Positions 10,397 through 18,012 of a stretch of DNA of 64,000 bases are shown here, piece after piece. The DNA is taken from NCBI GenBank assembly GCA_004297225.1, contig SCUI01000010.1, positions 582,687-646,686 on the forward strand. Reading direction: 5' to 3'. Both the position numbers and the translations under genes were made by a program. Under the pieces are notes generated by a model, which was not told the origin of the DNA, did not search any database, and was given only the letters and a program-made list of their open reading frames with translations. Source of the stretch: Lysobacteraceae bacterium. Lineage in GTDB: Bacteria > Pseudomonadota > Gammaproteobacteria > Xanthomonadales > Xanthomonadaceae. The first letter of the stretch is position 1, and each line of letters opens with the position of its first letter.

Positions 10397-10408
10397 AGTA
10401 AAGAACAA

Positions 10409-11698
10409 ATGGCCCTGAACAAGAAGCTGCTCGCTGGCGCAATCGCCGGCCTGCTGTTCTCGACGTCCGCCAGCGCTGTCGTGCTGGACGGTGTCGCGCC
10501 GTACAAGTACGCCCTCGAGCTGGTCAACGGCACTGACCTGCTGGCTCGCGTTGCCGAGGCGCCGCTGAACTACAACTTCAGCCCGAACGAAGTCCGCTAC
10601 GGTCGTTTCTCCTGCAACGGCGCGACCCTGTCGAACATCGCCGTTTCCACCACCTCGCCCGACATCGACCTGGGTGCGGTGAACGGCAACGGCACCAACA
10701 CCATCTTCTTCTCGATGACGGGTGACCCGGCGCTGGTCAACCCGACCGCCGCCGAGACGATGGACATCACCGCGGACGTCGAGCTGCTGAACAAGGGCAG
10801 CGTCACCTGCGAATTCGCCATCTACGACCTGCCGTCGCAGGCCCAGATGGGCGGTCCGGACGGCCTGGTGATCGACTCGGGCACCGACGGCTACAAGGCC
10901 TGGATCACCCGTCCGTCGGGTTACGTCTTCGCCGGTACCGACGGCGAGGCCGTGGCCGACGTCGAGGATCCGCTGGGCGCGTACTTCGGCTTCGTGGGTA
11001 CCGGCCAGTTCGGCGCCCTGCAGTTCGAGGCCGTCCCGGGCGTGTGGGACAAGGACAACGCCGACATCACCCTGGCCGACATCTTCGATGCCGACACCAC
11101 GGTGACGATCGACGGCGACTTCACCGCCGCTGCCGACCTGACCTGGAACCTCGTGAGCCCGGATGCCCTGGCTGACGATGCCGCCGTGTACGAGTACACC
11201 AGCGCCATCCCGGCCCTCGGCCTGAACGGCCCGCTGGTGTTCATCGAGACCGGTGCCGACGCGATCATGGAGTCCGAGTACACCGCGACCCTCGACGTGT
11301 CGACCAACGTCGGCTACGAGACCAGCGACCGTACGGACACCGTCGGTGAGATCACCCGCAACGGTACCCAGCTGCAGGCGCCGCTGGTGCAGCTGCCGCA
11401 GGGTTGGCTGAGCCGCATCGCCATCACCAACACCGGTGCCCTGGCGCGTGCGTACTCGCTGGAGCTGATGACGGAAACCGGCCGCACGGGCACCATCTCC
11501 CCGTCGACGGGTACGGTCCCGGCGAACGGCACGGTCGTGATCGACCTGGCCGACATCGTGACCTTCAGCCAGAACCGCGGCACGATCAACCTGAACGTCG
11601 CGGCGCCGAACAACCAGATCCAGGGTCTGTACCAGATCGTGAATCCGGTTGCCGGTTCGCTGAGCAACCACGTGATGGTGCGTCCGGGCACCAACTAA
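10409..11698 (+). CDS. Exported protein of unknown function, paralogue 1
   Basis: I do not recognise a named family. The 429-residue protein starts with a Sec signal peptide (KKLLAGAIAGLLFSTSASA, cleavage probably after ASA near residue 23). The mature part is acidic, rich in Asp, Thr, Gly and Val, and looks all-beta, with just two cysteines in the segments FSCNGA and VTCEFAIYD that could form a disulfide. Residues 313-429 form a C-terminal domain that is nearly identical in the next gene. The ATG at 10409 has a good Shine-Dalgarno sequence (TAGGAG); an upstream GTG is poorer. Codon use favours CGT and GGT more than its neighbours, as in highly expressed genes. Its position after the secretin suggests a type II secretion substrate, which is inference. 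Confidence 0.85.
   Translation: MALNKKLLAGAIAGLLFSTSASAVVLDGVAPYKYALELVNGTDLLARVAEAPLNYNFSPNEVRYGRFSCNGATLSNIAVSTTSPDIDLGAVNGNGTNTIFFSMTGDPALVNPTAAETMDITADVELLNKGSVTCEFAIYDLPSQAQMGGPDGLVIDSGTDGYKAWITRPSGYVFAGTDGEAVADVEDPLGAYFGFVGTGQFGALQFEAVPGVWDKDNADITLADIFDADTTVTIDGDFTAAADLTWNLVSPDALADDAAVYEYTSAIPALGLNGPLVFIETGADAIMESEYTATLDVSTNVGYETSDRTDTVGEITRNGTQLQAPLVQLPQGWLSRIAITNTGALARAYSLELMTETGRTGTISPSTGTVPANGTVVIDLADIVTFSQNRGTINLNVAAPNNQIQGLYQIVNPVAGSLSNHVMVRPGTN
11345..11695 (+). repeat. Conserved C-terminal domain, copy 1
   Basis: This stretch of 117 codons (residues 313-429) matches 12808-13158 without gaps. By eye only about ten amino acids differ, far fewer than in the N-terminal parts of the two proteins. 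It contains the segments LPQGWLSRIAITNTGALAR and NRGTINLNVAAP and ends SNHVMVRP plus three residues. Confidence 0.85.
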
Positions 11699-11725
11699 GC
11701 CCGAAAGCTCCACACGCAGTACCAG

Positions 11726-11756
11726 GGAGGCCCGCTTCGGCGGGCCTCCTTTTTTT
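11726..11756 (+). terminator. Intrinsic terminator after paralogue 1
   Basis: A 10-bp perfect stem (GGAGGCCCGC with GCGGGCCTCC) closed by a TTCG tetraloop is followed by seven T residues. It should end the transcript of the preceding gene. Confidence 0.92.
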
Positions 11757-11799
11757 ATGCGCCGCATGGCCGGATTTCGATTCGTTCGCGTTTGGCCTT

Positions 11800-11825
11800 C
11801 ATGATCGTGCGCTATCGCGATCATG
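11800..11825 (+). repeat. Inverted repeat upstream of paralogue 2
   Basis: CATGATCG (11800-11807) and CGATCATG (11818-11825) are separated by 10 bp, 25 bp before the start codon of the next gene. The spacing suits a dimeric regulator or an RNA hairpin; nothing more can be said. Confidence 0.45.
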
Positions 11826-11850
11826 CCCATCCGGAAGACAGGAGTTACTG

Positions 11851-13161
11851 ATGTCGTTGAAGTACAAATTGCTCGCGAGCACCGTGGCCGGGTTGCTGTT
11901 GTCGGCGAACGCCGGCGCGGTGGTGCTGGGAGTCGATCCGGCGCGCGCCTACGCCGCGGAACTCGAGGACGGCACCACGCTGACCGACCCCGCGGACACC
12001 GTGTCGTTCGAGGTCGGCTACAACTTCAGCGACGGTGAGGTGCGCTATGGACGCTTCGCGTGCACCGACAACCTGACGATGGCCGGCTTGACCGTCTCGA
12101 CCGCATCGCCCGACCTGGCCCTCGGCGCGATCAACGGCCAGGGCACCAGCGCAGTCTTCTTCTCGATGACCGCCGGTGCATCGCCGGGAGCGACCGCCGA
12201 CGACGTCATCACGGTCGATGCCACCAACACCCTGGAGGACGGCGGCGACGTCAGCTGCGAGTTCGCCATCTACGACCAGCCTTCGCAGGCGCAGGCGGGA
12301 GGTGCCAACGGTCTCGTCTACACCACCGGCCTGCAGCCGTTCATCGAGCGGGTGCCCGGTTTCGTGTTCGAATTCGAGGCGGGGGATCCGGACCAGGGCG
12401 TTGCCGACGTCGAGGCAGCTCTTGGCTCGTACATGGGCTTCACGCCGATCAACGACTGGGCCAACTTCGCGAACTTCCGCTTCCAGGAAGTTGCCGGCGT
12501 GCTCAAGGCCGACGGAACCCAGGTCACCATCCCGGACATCTTCGGCGGCGATACCGCGATCATCGTCGATGGCGACTTCAGCGCGGCCGACAACATCTGG
12601 TTGTGGGACAACCTCAGTGCCAATTGGTATTGGGACAGTTTCGACGATGACAGTGCGTCGTTCACCGGCGTGACGATCCCGCTCGACGCCTACCTCCAGT
12701 ACGACGTGGACGACGTCGACCCGATCCAGGAAAGCGAGTATTTCGCGACCCTCGAGGCCGACGCGAATCCAGGTTATGTCGTGGCGGACGTGGGCCCGAT
12801 CCGCATCGGCGAGATCGTCCGCAACGGTACCCAGCTGCAGGCGCCGCTCGTGCAGCTGCCGCAGGGCTGGCTGAGCCGCATCGCGATCACGAACACGGGG
12901 GCCCTGGCGCGTCCGTATTCGCTTGAAGTGATGACCGAAACCGGTCGCACCGCCACCGTCTCCCCGTCGACCGGCACGGTGCCCGCAGGTGGCACGGTCG
13001 TGATCGACCTGGCCGACATCGTGACCTTCAGCCACAACCGCGGCACGATCCACCTGAATGTCGCGGCTCCGGACAACCAGATCCAGGGTCTGTACCAGAT
13101 CGTGAATCCGGTGGCCGGTTCGCTGAGCAACCACGTGATGGTGCGCCCGGCCACCAACTAA
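11851..13161 (+). CDS. Exported protein of unknown function, paralogue 2
   Basis: This 436-residue protein is homologous to the preceding gene along its whole length. It has a signal peptide (KYKLLASTVAGLLLSANAGA), the same pair of cysteines in FACTDN and VSCEFAIYD, the same acidic beta-rich body, and a nearly identical C-terminal domain (residues 320-436). The middle region has diverged and carries a Trp-rich patch (LWDNLSANWYWDSFDDD) absent from the first copy. The ATG at 11851 follows AGGAG. Codon use is less optimised than in paralogue 1, suggesting lower expression. Function is unknown; export to the periplasm is well supported, secretion by the type II system is inferred. Confidence 0.85.
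   Translation: MSLKYKLLASTVAGLLLSANAGAVVLGVDPARAYAAELEDGTTLTDPADTVSFEVGYNFSDGEVRYGRFACTDNLTMAGLTVSTASPDLALGAINGQGTSAVFFSMTAGASPGATADDVITVDATNTLEDGGDVSCEFAIYDQPSQAQAGGANGLVYTTGLQPFIERVPGFVFEFEAGDPDQGVADVEAALGSYMGFTPINDWANFANFRFQEVAGVLKADGTQVTIPDIFGGDTAIIVDGDFSAADNIWLWDNLSANWYWDSFDDDSASFTGVTIPLDAYLQYDVDDVDPIQESEYFATLEADANPGYVVADVGPIRIGEIVRNGTQLQAPLVQLPQGWLSRIAITNTGALARPYSLEVMTETGRTATVSPSTGTVPAGGTVVIDLADIVTFSHNRGTIHLNVAAPDNQIQGLYQIVNPVAGSLSNHVMVRPATN
12808..13158 (+). repeat. Conserved C-terminal domain, copy 2
   Basis: Second copy of the 117-codon domain, residues 320-436, aligned without gaps to 11345-11695. The high identity at DNA and protein level compared with the rest of the gene suggests strong constraint or gene conversion. 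Confidence 0.85.
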
Positions 13162-13186
13162 GCCAGGAGCGTTAACCGCAACACGG

Positions 13187-13217
13187 AAGAGGCCCGCTTC
13201 GGCGGGCCTCTTTCGTT
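13187..13217 (+). terminator. Intrinsic terminator after paralogue 2
   Basis: The stem AAGAGGCCCGC pairs with GCGGGCCTCTT around a TTCG loop, with a short T-rich tail. The core is the same as in the terminator after paralogue 1, so gene and terminator were probably duplicated together. Confidence 0.85.
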
Positions 13218-13238
13218 GTGCCTGCCCGCGCGGGACGA

Positions 13239-14126
13239 TCAGGGCATCAGCGCGGCGTGGTAGCGCGGCGAGAGCCAACCGGCGTAATCGGGGCGCGTCG
13301 CCTCGTTCGCATAGGGCTTGCCGCGGATCGCTTCGTACTCGGCCGCCATCCGCGCCCAGGGATGTTCCGCGCGCGGCACGTTGGTGGCCACGCCGCCGTG
13401 GAACTGGTGGAAGGTCGCTTCCCCCAGCAGCATCACCGGCACGACGCCCGGAAGCTGGTGCGCGCGATTGAAGAAGTCCAGGTTGACCAGCCCGCCGCCC
13501 GCGCTGGCGAAGGCTTCGTCCATGCCGCCGAGCGCGAGGAAGTCGTCGCGCCGCAATGCAAAGCAGTTGCTCTCCGACAGCTGGCCGAAATACCCCTCGC
13601 CGGACGAGTACGCCAGGCACGAGACCTCGAACAGGCGGTAGCCGTTTTCCTGCCAGGGCACGCGATCCAGCAGCGCATCCTCGACCGACTGGTCGTAGCC
13701 TTCGAGCATCGATTCGTTCTGCGGCTTCGGCCCGAGGTGCATGCCCAGCGTGTACACGAACGGATGCCGGTGCGATCGCAGCGCGGCGAGCGCATGGTGC
13801 AACACGCCCGGCGAGAGCATGCGCGCGCCGTCGATGCAGACCATCACGTATTCGCCATGCGCGTGGCCGACGGCGCGGTTGATCGCCGCGCACGGCGACG
13901 GATTGCCGGCCGGCGCCTGCAGCAGGCGGATGTCCGCGGACACGGCGTCGACGTCGTCGCGGCGCAAGGGCGCGCTCGAACCGTTGTCCACGGCGATGAC
14001 TTCCACGTTGGCCGCATCGATGCCGCGCTGGTAGGGCACGGCGAGCGTGCGCAGGGTGCGCGCGGCCTCGCGGCGCATCTCGTGGAAGACGGCGATGACG
14101 CTCAGGCGCGGGCCGGGTGCGGTCAT
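13239..14126 (-). CDS. Family 2 glycosyltransferase
   Basis: Cytoplasmic GT2 enzyme expected to transfer a sugar from a nucleotide donor to a growing surface glycan. The GT-A fold is visible as LSVIAVFHEM at the N-terminus, a nucleotide-binding AVDNGSS segment, the AINRAVGHAHGEYVMVCIDGA stretch in which the usual DxD is replaced by IDG, and a late GGMDEAF loop. The ATG at 14126 (295 residues) overlaps the stop of the upstream sulfotransferase (ATGA), so the two are one leftward operon. An upstream extension of the frame has no family similarity and is not used. The sugar specificity is unknown. Confidence 0.85.
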   Translation of the reverse strand: MTAPGPRLSVIAVFHEMRREAARTLRTLAVPYQRGIDAANVEVIAVDNGSSAPLRRDDVDAVSADIRLLQAPAGNPSPCAAINRAVGHAHGEYVMVCIDGARMLSPGVLHHALAALRSHRHPFVYTLGMHLGPKPQNESMLEGYDQSVEDALLDRVPWQENGYRLFEVSCLAYSSGEGYFGQLSESNCFALRRDDFLALGGMDEAFASAGGGLVNLDFFNRAHQLPGVVPVMLLGEATFHQFHGGVATNVPRAEHPWARMAAEYEAIRGKPYANEATRPDYAGWLSPRYHAALMP

Positions 14127-14833
14127 GCGCGACCCGCCGCTTCCAGCAGCGCGGTATGCATGGCCGCATGGGCATCGGGGAGCGGGGCGTCGCCGGGCGC
14201 CGTGCCGGAGCGCAGTTCCTCCTCGAAGAACTCGTCCGTCGCCCCGCCGCTTCCGCGCAGCCCGAGGGCGCCCGACAGCGCATCGACAGCGGCAACATAG
14301 GCCATCGGCGTCGTATCGAAATCCACGAGCGGGAACGGTGCCAGCGCGTGCAGCGCCAGCAGGCGCTCGTTGTAGGCGAGCCACAGGTCCAGCGCCGCCC
14401 GGGCCGGCATCGACGGATCACGCGCGGTCAGCGATGCGACGACCCGCGCGGGGTGGCGGAAGGTGCCGACGAAACGCACGGCGCCCAGGCCTTCGCGCCA
14501 GAACGGCAGCGTGAGCAGGGTGCGCGGATCCTTGAATCCCCATGGCGCGCCGTCGCTGCCGCCCGCCAGCGAGGCCACGATCGCATCGCGTCGTGCCGCC
14601 GCCGCCGCGTCCCAGCGCAGCTGGCGGGGCGGGCGATCCCAGGCGCCGCCGCTGGCGGCCAGCACCGCGTCATTGAGGTCCATGACCTGCTGGTTCTCGC
14701 GGTTGCCCTTGCGGTTGTAGGGGCGCGATTCGTAGACCTCGCCGAGGAACAGCCCGCGTTGCTGCAGGCTGCCGGCCAGGCAGCTGGTGCCGCTGCGGTG
14801 CATGCCCAGGATCAGGATCGGTGGCGAGGGCAC
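14123..14833 (-). CDS. Sulfotransferase family protein
   Basis: PAPS-dependent sulfotransferase-like protein of 236 residues. The 5'-phosphosulfate-binding loop is GMHRSGTS (residues 10-17), and a later RHPARVVASLTARDPS segment fits the 3'-phosphate-binding site. The GTG at 14833 places this loop next to the N-terminus, as in relatives; upstream sequence lacks a better start and runs into the divergent promoter. Its stop overlaps the GT2 start. The same GMHRSGTS loop occurs at the N-terminus of the large fusion protein at 19387. The acceptor is probably a glycan given the neighbours, but this is inferred. Confidence 0.82.
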   Translation of the reverse strand: MPSPPILILGMHRSGTSCLAGSLQQRGLFLGEVYESRPYNRKGNRENQQVMDLNDAVLAASGGAWDRPPRQLRWDAAAAARRDAIVASLAGGSDGAPWGFKDPRTLLTLPFWREGLGAVRFVGTFRHPARVVASLTARDPSMPARAALDLWLAYNERLLALHALAPFPLVDFDTTPMAYVAAVDALSGALGLRGSGGATDEFFEEELRSGTAPGDAPLPDAHAAMHTALLEAAGRA

Positions 14834-14880
14834 GGCGGCTCCGGCGGCGGCAAGGCTGTCGAGGATAGCGACTCGCGCCG

Positions 14881-14886
14881 TATAGT
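14881..14886 (+). promoter_or_regulatory. -10 element of the acyltransferase gene
   Basis: TATAGT ends 6 bp before the ATG at 14893, which would place the transcription start exactly on the start codon (leaderless mRNA). No clear -35 is visible. Confidence 0.4.
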
Positions 14887-14892
14887 GCGCCC

Positions 14893-16020
14893 ATGCCGAC
14901 CCGCCTCGCGCACCTGTTCCTGGGCAGGCCCCGCACGCGCCAGCAGCACTACGACGCACTCGACGGCCTGCGTGGGCTGGCCGTGCTGATCGTGATCGCC
15001 TCGCACCTGTCCCTGCTCGGTTTCGGGCTGGTCCCGGGCTTGCCGGTCGGCGGCATCGGCAAGAGCGGCGTGTACCTGTTCTTCGTGCTCAGTGCATTCC
15101 TGCTGACCCGCCTGTTGCTGGAACGCACGCCGGCCCGGTTCGCGGATGGCCGGCTATGGGTCGGATATGCAATGCGCCGCGTGCTTCGCATCTGGCCGCT
15201 GTACCTGGTGGTGCTGGCGCTGGCATGGGCGATCACGCGCGCGGGAGCGCCGTGGTGGCACTACCAGCTCGACGGCGCGGCAGTGTTGCGGCACCTCGCC
15301 TTGCGGGAAGGCTACAGCGTGCTCTGGAGCATCCCGGTCGAGTTCAAGTTCTACCTGTGGTTGCCGCTGATGGCGCTGGCGCTGGCGTGGATGGCTGCGC
15401 GGCGGTGGCCGCTGCCCGCGCAGGCGCTGGTCTGGCTGGCCGCGCTGGCCCTGGCGACGTGGGCCTGGCCGCCCTCGCAGACAGGCATCAACGACGTCCG
15501 CCTGGGGCCCTACCTGCCGCTGTTCCTGGCCGGCGGCGCCGCCGCCGCGATCGACCTGCGCATCGGCCACGGCGGCGCGTCGCGGGGGTGGGGCATCGCC
15601 GGGCTGCTGGCCTGCGCCGCCTTCGTGCTGACGTTGCCGGAAACCTGGGCGGCGCTGTCGGGGACACCCGTGGACCACAAGCTCACCCATACATGGTTCG
15701 TGTTCTTCGGCGTGACGTGGGCGACGCTGCTGTTGGCGGTGCTGCATGGGCCGCGCTGGTTGCGCGCGCCGTTCGCCTGGGCGCCGATGCGCCTGCTGGG
15801 CGTGGTGAGCTTCAGTGCCTACCTGTGGCACATGCCCGTGCTTTACGGCATGGCGGCCATGGGCGCCGGGGACTGGCCGCTCGCGGGGTGGTGGGTGTTC
15901 GCCGCGACGCTGTTGTTGTCCATGGCATCGTTCCTGCTGGTGGAGCGGCCATGGCGCGATGTCCGGCTACCGGCCGATGCTAAAATCAGCCGGGTTTTTC
16001 CATGGTGGAGCCGCACGTGA
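14893..16020 (+). CDS. Acyltransferase 3 family membrane protein (OafA type)
   Basis: Integral membrane O-acyltransferase, typically acetylating sugars of LPS or other glycans. The 375-residue protein begins with the family signature YDALDGLRGLAVLIVIASHL, including the RGLA motif and the downstream His. It has FYLWLPLMALA in the middle, about ten membrane segments, and a final FLLVERPWRD segment typical of the family. The 3' end overlaps the start region of metB. The position beside O-antigen genes suggests O-acetylation of the surface glycan. Confidence 0.88.
   Translation: MPTRLAHLFLGRPRTRQQHYDALDGLRGLAVLIVIASHLSLLGFGLVPGLPVGGIGKSGVYLFFVLSAFLLTRLLLERTPARFADGRLWVGYAMRRVLRIWPLYLVVLALAWAITRAGAPWWHYQLDGAAVLRHLALREGYSVLWSIPVEFKFYLWLPLMALALAWMAARRWPLPAQALVWLAALALATWAWPPSQTGINDVRLGPYLPLFLAGGAAAAIDLRIGHGGASRGWGIAGLLACAAFVLTLPETWAALSGTPVDHKLTHTWFVFFGVTWATLLLAVLHGPRWLRAPFAWAPMRLLGVVSFSAYLWHMPVLYGMAAMGAGDWPLAGWWVFAATLLLSMASFLLVERPWRDVRLPADAKISRVFPWWSRT
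15978..15986 (+). promoter_or_regulatory. Extended -10 promoter element for metB
   Basis: TGC-TAAAAT matches an extended -10 (TGN plus five of six hexamer bases). It lies inside the 3' end of the acyltransferase gene and 30 bp upstream of the preferred metB start. Confidence 0.45.
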
Positions 16021-17195
16021 CCAAGAACGACGACCGCGACTCGCATCGCCCCGCCCTCGGCACCCTCGCGATCCACGCGGGGCAATCGCCCGACCCGAGC
16101 ACCGGCGCGGTGATGACGCCGATCTACGCGACCTCCACCTACGTGCAGTCCAGCCCGGGCGTGCACCAGGGCTTCGAATACTCGCGCAGCCACAACCCGA
16201 CGCGCTTCGCCTACGAGCGCTGCGTGGCGGCACTGGAGGGCGGCACGCGCGGCTTCGCCTTCGCGTCGGGCCTGGCCGCCACCTCGACGATCCTCGAGCT
16301 GCTGGACAGCGGCAGCCACGTGATCGCGATGGACGACGTCTACGGCGGCACCTATCGCCTGTTCGAGCGGGTCCGCCGGCGCAGCGCCGGGCTGGACTTC
16401 AGCTGGGTCGACCTCGGCGACAGCGCCGCGTTCGAGGCCGCGATCCGCCCCGAGACGCGCATGGTCTGGATCGAGACGCCGACCAACCCGCTGCTGAAGC
16501 TCGTCGAGATCGCCCGCGTGGCGGAGATCGCGCGCAAGCGCGGCCTCATCGTCGTCGCCGACAACACCTTCTGCTCGCCGATGGTGCAGCGCCCGCTCGA
16601 ACACGGCGCGCACATCGTCATGCATTCAGCCACCAAGTACCTCAATGGCCACTCCGACATCGTCGGCGGCATGGCGGTGGTGGGCGACGACGCGGCGCTC
16701 GCCGAGCAGATGGCCTTCCTGCAGAACTCGGTCGGCGCGGTGCAGGGGCCGTTCGACAGCTTCCTGGCCCTGCGCGGCCTGAAGACGCTGCATTTGCGCA
16801 TGCGTGCGCATTGCGACAACGCGCTGGCGCTGGCGACCAGGCTCGAGGGCCACCCGAAGCTGGAGCGCGTGGTCTACCCGGGCCTGCCCTCGCATCCGCA
16901 GCACGCGCTGGCGGGACGGCAGATGGACGGCTACGGCGGCATGGTCTCCATCTTCCTCAAGGGCGGTTTCGAGGCGGCGCAGCGATTCTGCGAGCGCACG
17001 CGGCTGTTCGCGCTGGCCGAGTCGCTGGGCGGCGTCGAGAGCCTGGTCAACCACCCCGCGGTCATGACCCACGCATCGGTGCCGCCCGAGCGGCGCGCGG
17101 AGCTCGGGATCGGCGACAACCTGGTGCGGCTGAGTGTCGGCGTGGAGGACATCGCCGACCTCACCGACGACGTCCTTTCCGCGCTGGGGGAGTAA
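16017..17195 (+). CDS. metB: Cystathionine gamma-synthase (or gamma-lyase) MetB
   Basis: PLP-dependent trans-sulfuration enzyme; it joins an activated homoserine to cysteine in methionine synthesis. Family features are the HxGQSPDPSTGAV start region, the PLP-stacking Tyr region NPTRFAYE, DNTFCSPM, and Lys207 in HSATKYLNGH, which binds PLP. The GTG at 16017 is preferred because GGTGGAG lies 6 bp upstream and it overlaps the acyltransferase stop (GTGA); an ATG at 16002 is possible. In Xanthomonas metB marks one border of the O-antigen locus, and here it runs 7 bp before wzm. Synthase and lyase cannot be separated by eye. Confidence 0.93.
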   Translation: MTKNDDRDSHRPALGTLAIHAGQSPDPSTGAVMTPIYATSTYVQSSPGVHQGFEYSRSHNPTRFAYERCVAALEGGTRGFAFASGLAATSTILELLDSGSHVIAMDDVYGGTYRLFERVRRRSAGLDFSWVDLGDSAAFEAAIRPETRMVWIETPTNPLLKLVEIARVAEIARKRGLIVVADNTFCSPMVQRPLEHGAHIVMHSATKYLNGHSDIVGGMAVVGDDAALAEQMAFLQNSVGAVQGPFDSFLALRGLKTLHLRMRAHCDNALALATRLEGHPKLERVVYPGLPSHPQHALAGRQMDGYGGMVSIFLKGGFEAAQRFCERTRLFALAESLGGVESLVNHPAVMTHASVPPERRAELGIGDNLVRLSVGVEDIADLTDDVLSALGE

Positions 17196-17202
17196 CCGCG
17201 GC

Positions 17203-18012
17203 ATGGACCGCCGATCCGGGGGGCCCTTGTCCGCGCTCGGCCGACACCGTTCGCTGACCTGGGAGCTGGCGCGGCGCGACGTGCTCGGCCGCTATCGCGG
17301 CGCGAGCTTCGGCCTCCTGTGGTCGCTGATCAGCCCGTTCCTCCTGCTGTGCGTCTACACGTTCGCCTTCGGCACCGTGATGGGCAGCCGTTGGCCGCAG
17401 ATCGCAAGCGGGGAGACGCACTTCGCGATCGTGCTGTTCGTGGGGCTCATCGTCCACGGCTTCCTCGCCGAATGCCTGGGGCGCGGGCCGGAGCTCATCG
17501 TCTCCAACCCCAACTTCGTGAAGAAGGTGATCTTCCCGCTGGAGATCCTGCCCTGGCCGATGGTGCTGTCGGCGTTGTTCCATGCCTGCATGAACGTGGT
17601 CGTGTTCCTCCTGTTGCGGCTCGCGCTCGACGGCGAAATCGCATGGACGTTCGTGCTGCTTCCGCTGGTGATGCTGCCGCTGGTGGTGCTCGGGCTGGGC
17701 GTGTCCTGGTTCCTCGCGGCGACGGCGGTCTACGTCCGCGACATCCGCCAGGTGACCGGTCCGCTGAGCATGGCGTTGCTGTTCCTGTCCTCGGCGATGA
17801 TGCCGGTCGAGGTGATCCCGCCCGCCTACCGCTGGGTGTTCCAGATCAACCCGCTCACCTTCATCATCGACCAGGCCCGCGAGGTCCTGCTCTGGGGGAA
17901 CATGCCCGACTGGGCCGGGCTGGGGGTGTACCTGGCGGGCGCGACGGTGGTGATGTTCGCCGGCTGGGCCTGGTTCCGCCTCACCCGGCCGGGGTTCGCC
18001 GATGTCCTCTGA
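17203..18012 (+). CDS. wzm: O-antigen ABC transporter permease Wzm
   Basis: Membrane half of an ABC-2 exporter that moves completed undecaprenyl-linked polysaccharide to the periplasm. The 269 residues contain the expected N-terminal amphipathic segment (LARRDVLGRYRGASFGLLW), six membrane spans, the conserved NPNFVKKVIFPLEILP motif and the late NPLTFIIDQAREVLLWG segment. The ATG at 17203 lies 7 bp after metB, and the gene overlaps wzt by 11 bp. Presence of Wzm/Wzt implies ABC-dependent rather than Wzx/Wzy-dependent O-antigen synthesis. Confidence 0.92.
   Translation: MDRRSGGPLSALGRHRSLTWELARRDVLGRYRGASFGLLWSLISPFLLLCVYTFAFGTVMGSRWPQIASGETHFAIVLFVGLIVHGFLAECLGRGPELIVSNPNFVKKVIFPLEILPWPMVLSALFHACMNVVVFLLLRLALDGEIAWTFVLLPLVMLPLVVLGLGVSWFLAATAVYVRDIRQVTGPLSMALLFLSSAMMPVEVIPPAYRWVFQINPLTFIIDQAREVLLWGNMPDWAGLGVYLAGATVVMFAGWAWFRLTRPGFADVL

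Larger units (their letters stand above)
10093..10408 (+). other. 316-bp non-coding region between gspD and the first exported paralogue
   Basis: No credible gene lies here. It holds a sigma-70-like promoter near 10168-10197, a G-rich tract able to form a quadruplex (10245-10268), a perfect 22-bp palindrome (10301-10322), a 12-bp palindrome at the ribosome binding site (10385-10396), and the Shine-Dalgarno sequence of the next gene. If the promoter is real, the transcript carries a leader of about 200 nt. Confidence 0.6.

Noticed and set aside
7393..10533. Open frame of over 1000 codons on the minus strand opposite gspD
   Set aside because: It is the antisense shadow of gspM, gspC and gspD in high-GC DNA. 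Its translation is a repetitive Arg/His/Gly/Asp/Gln mix with no domains, and the plus-strand genes are unambiguous.
11845..14421. Minus-strand open frame through paralogue 2 and the GT2 gene
   Set aside because: No coding signature. It crosses a strong terminator and two real genes in other frames.
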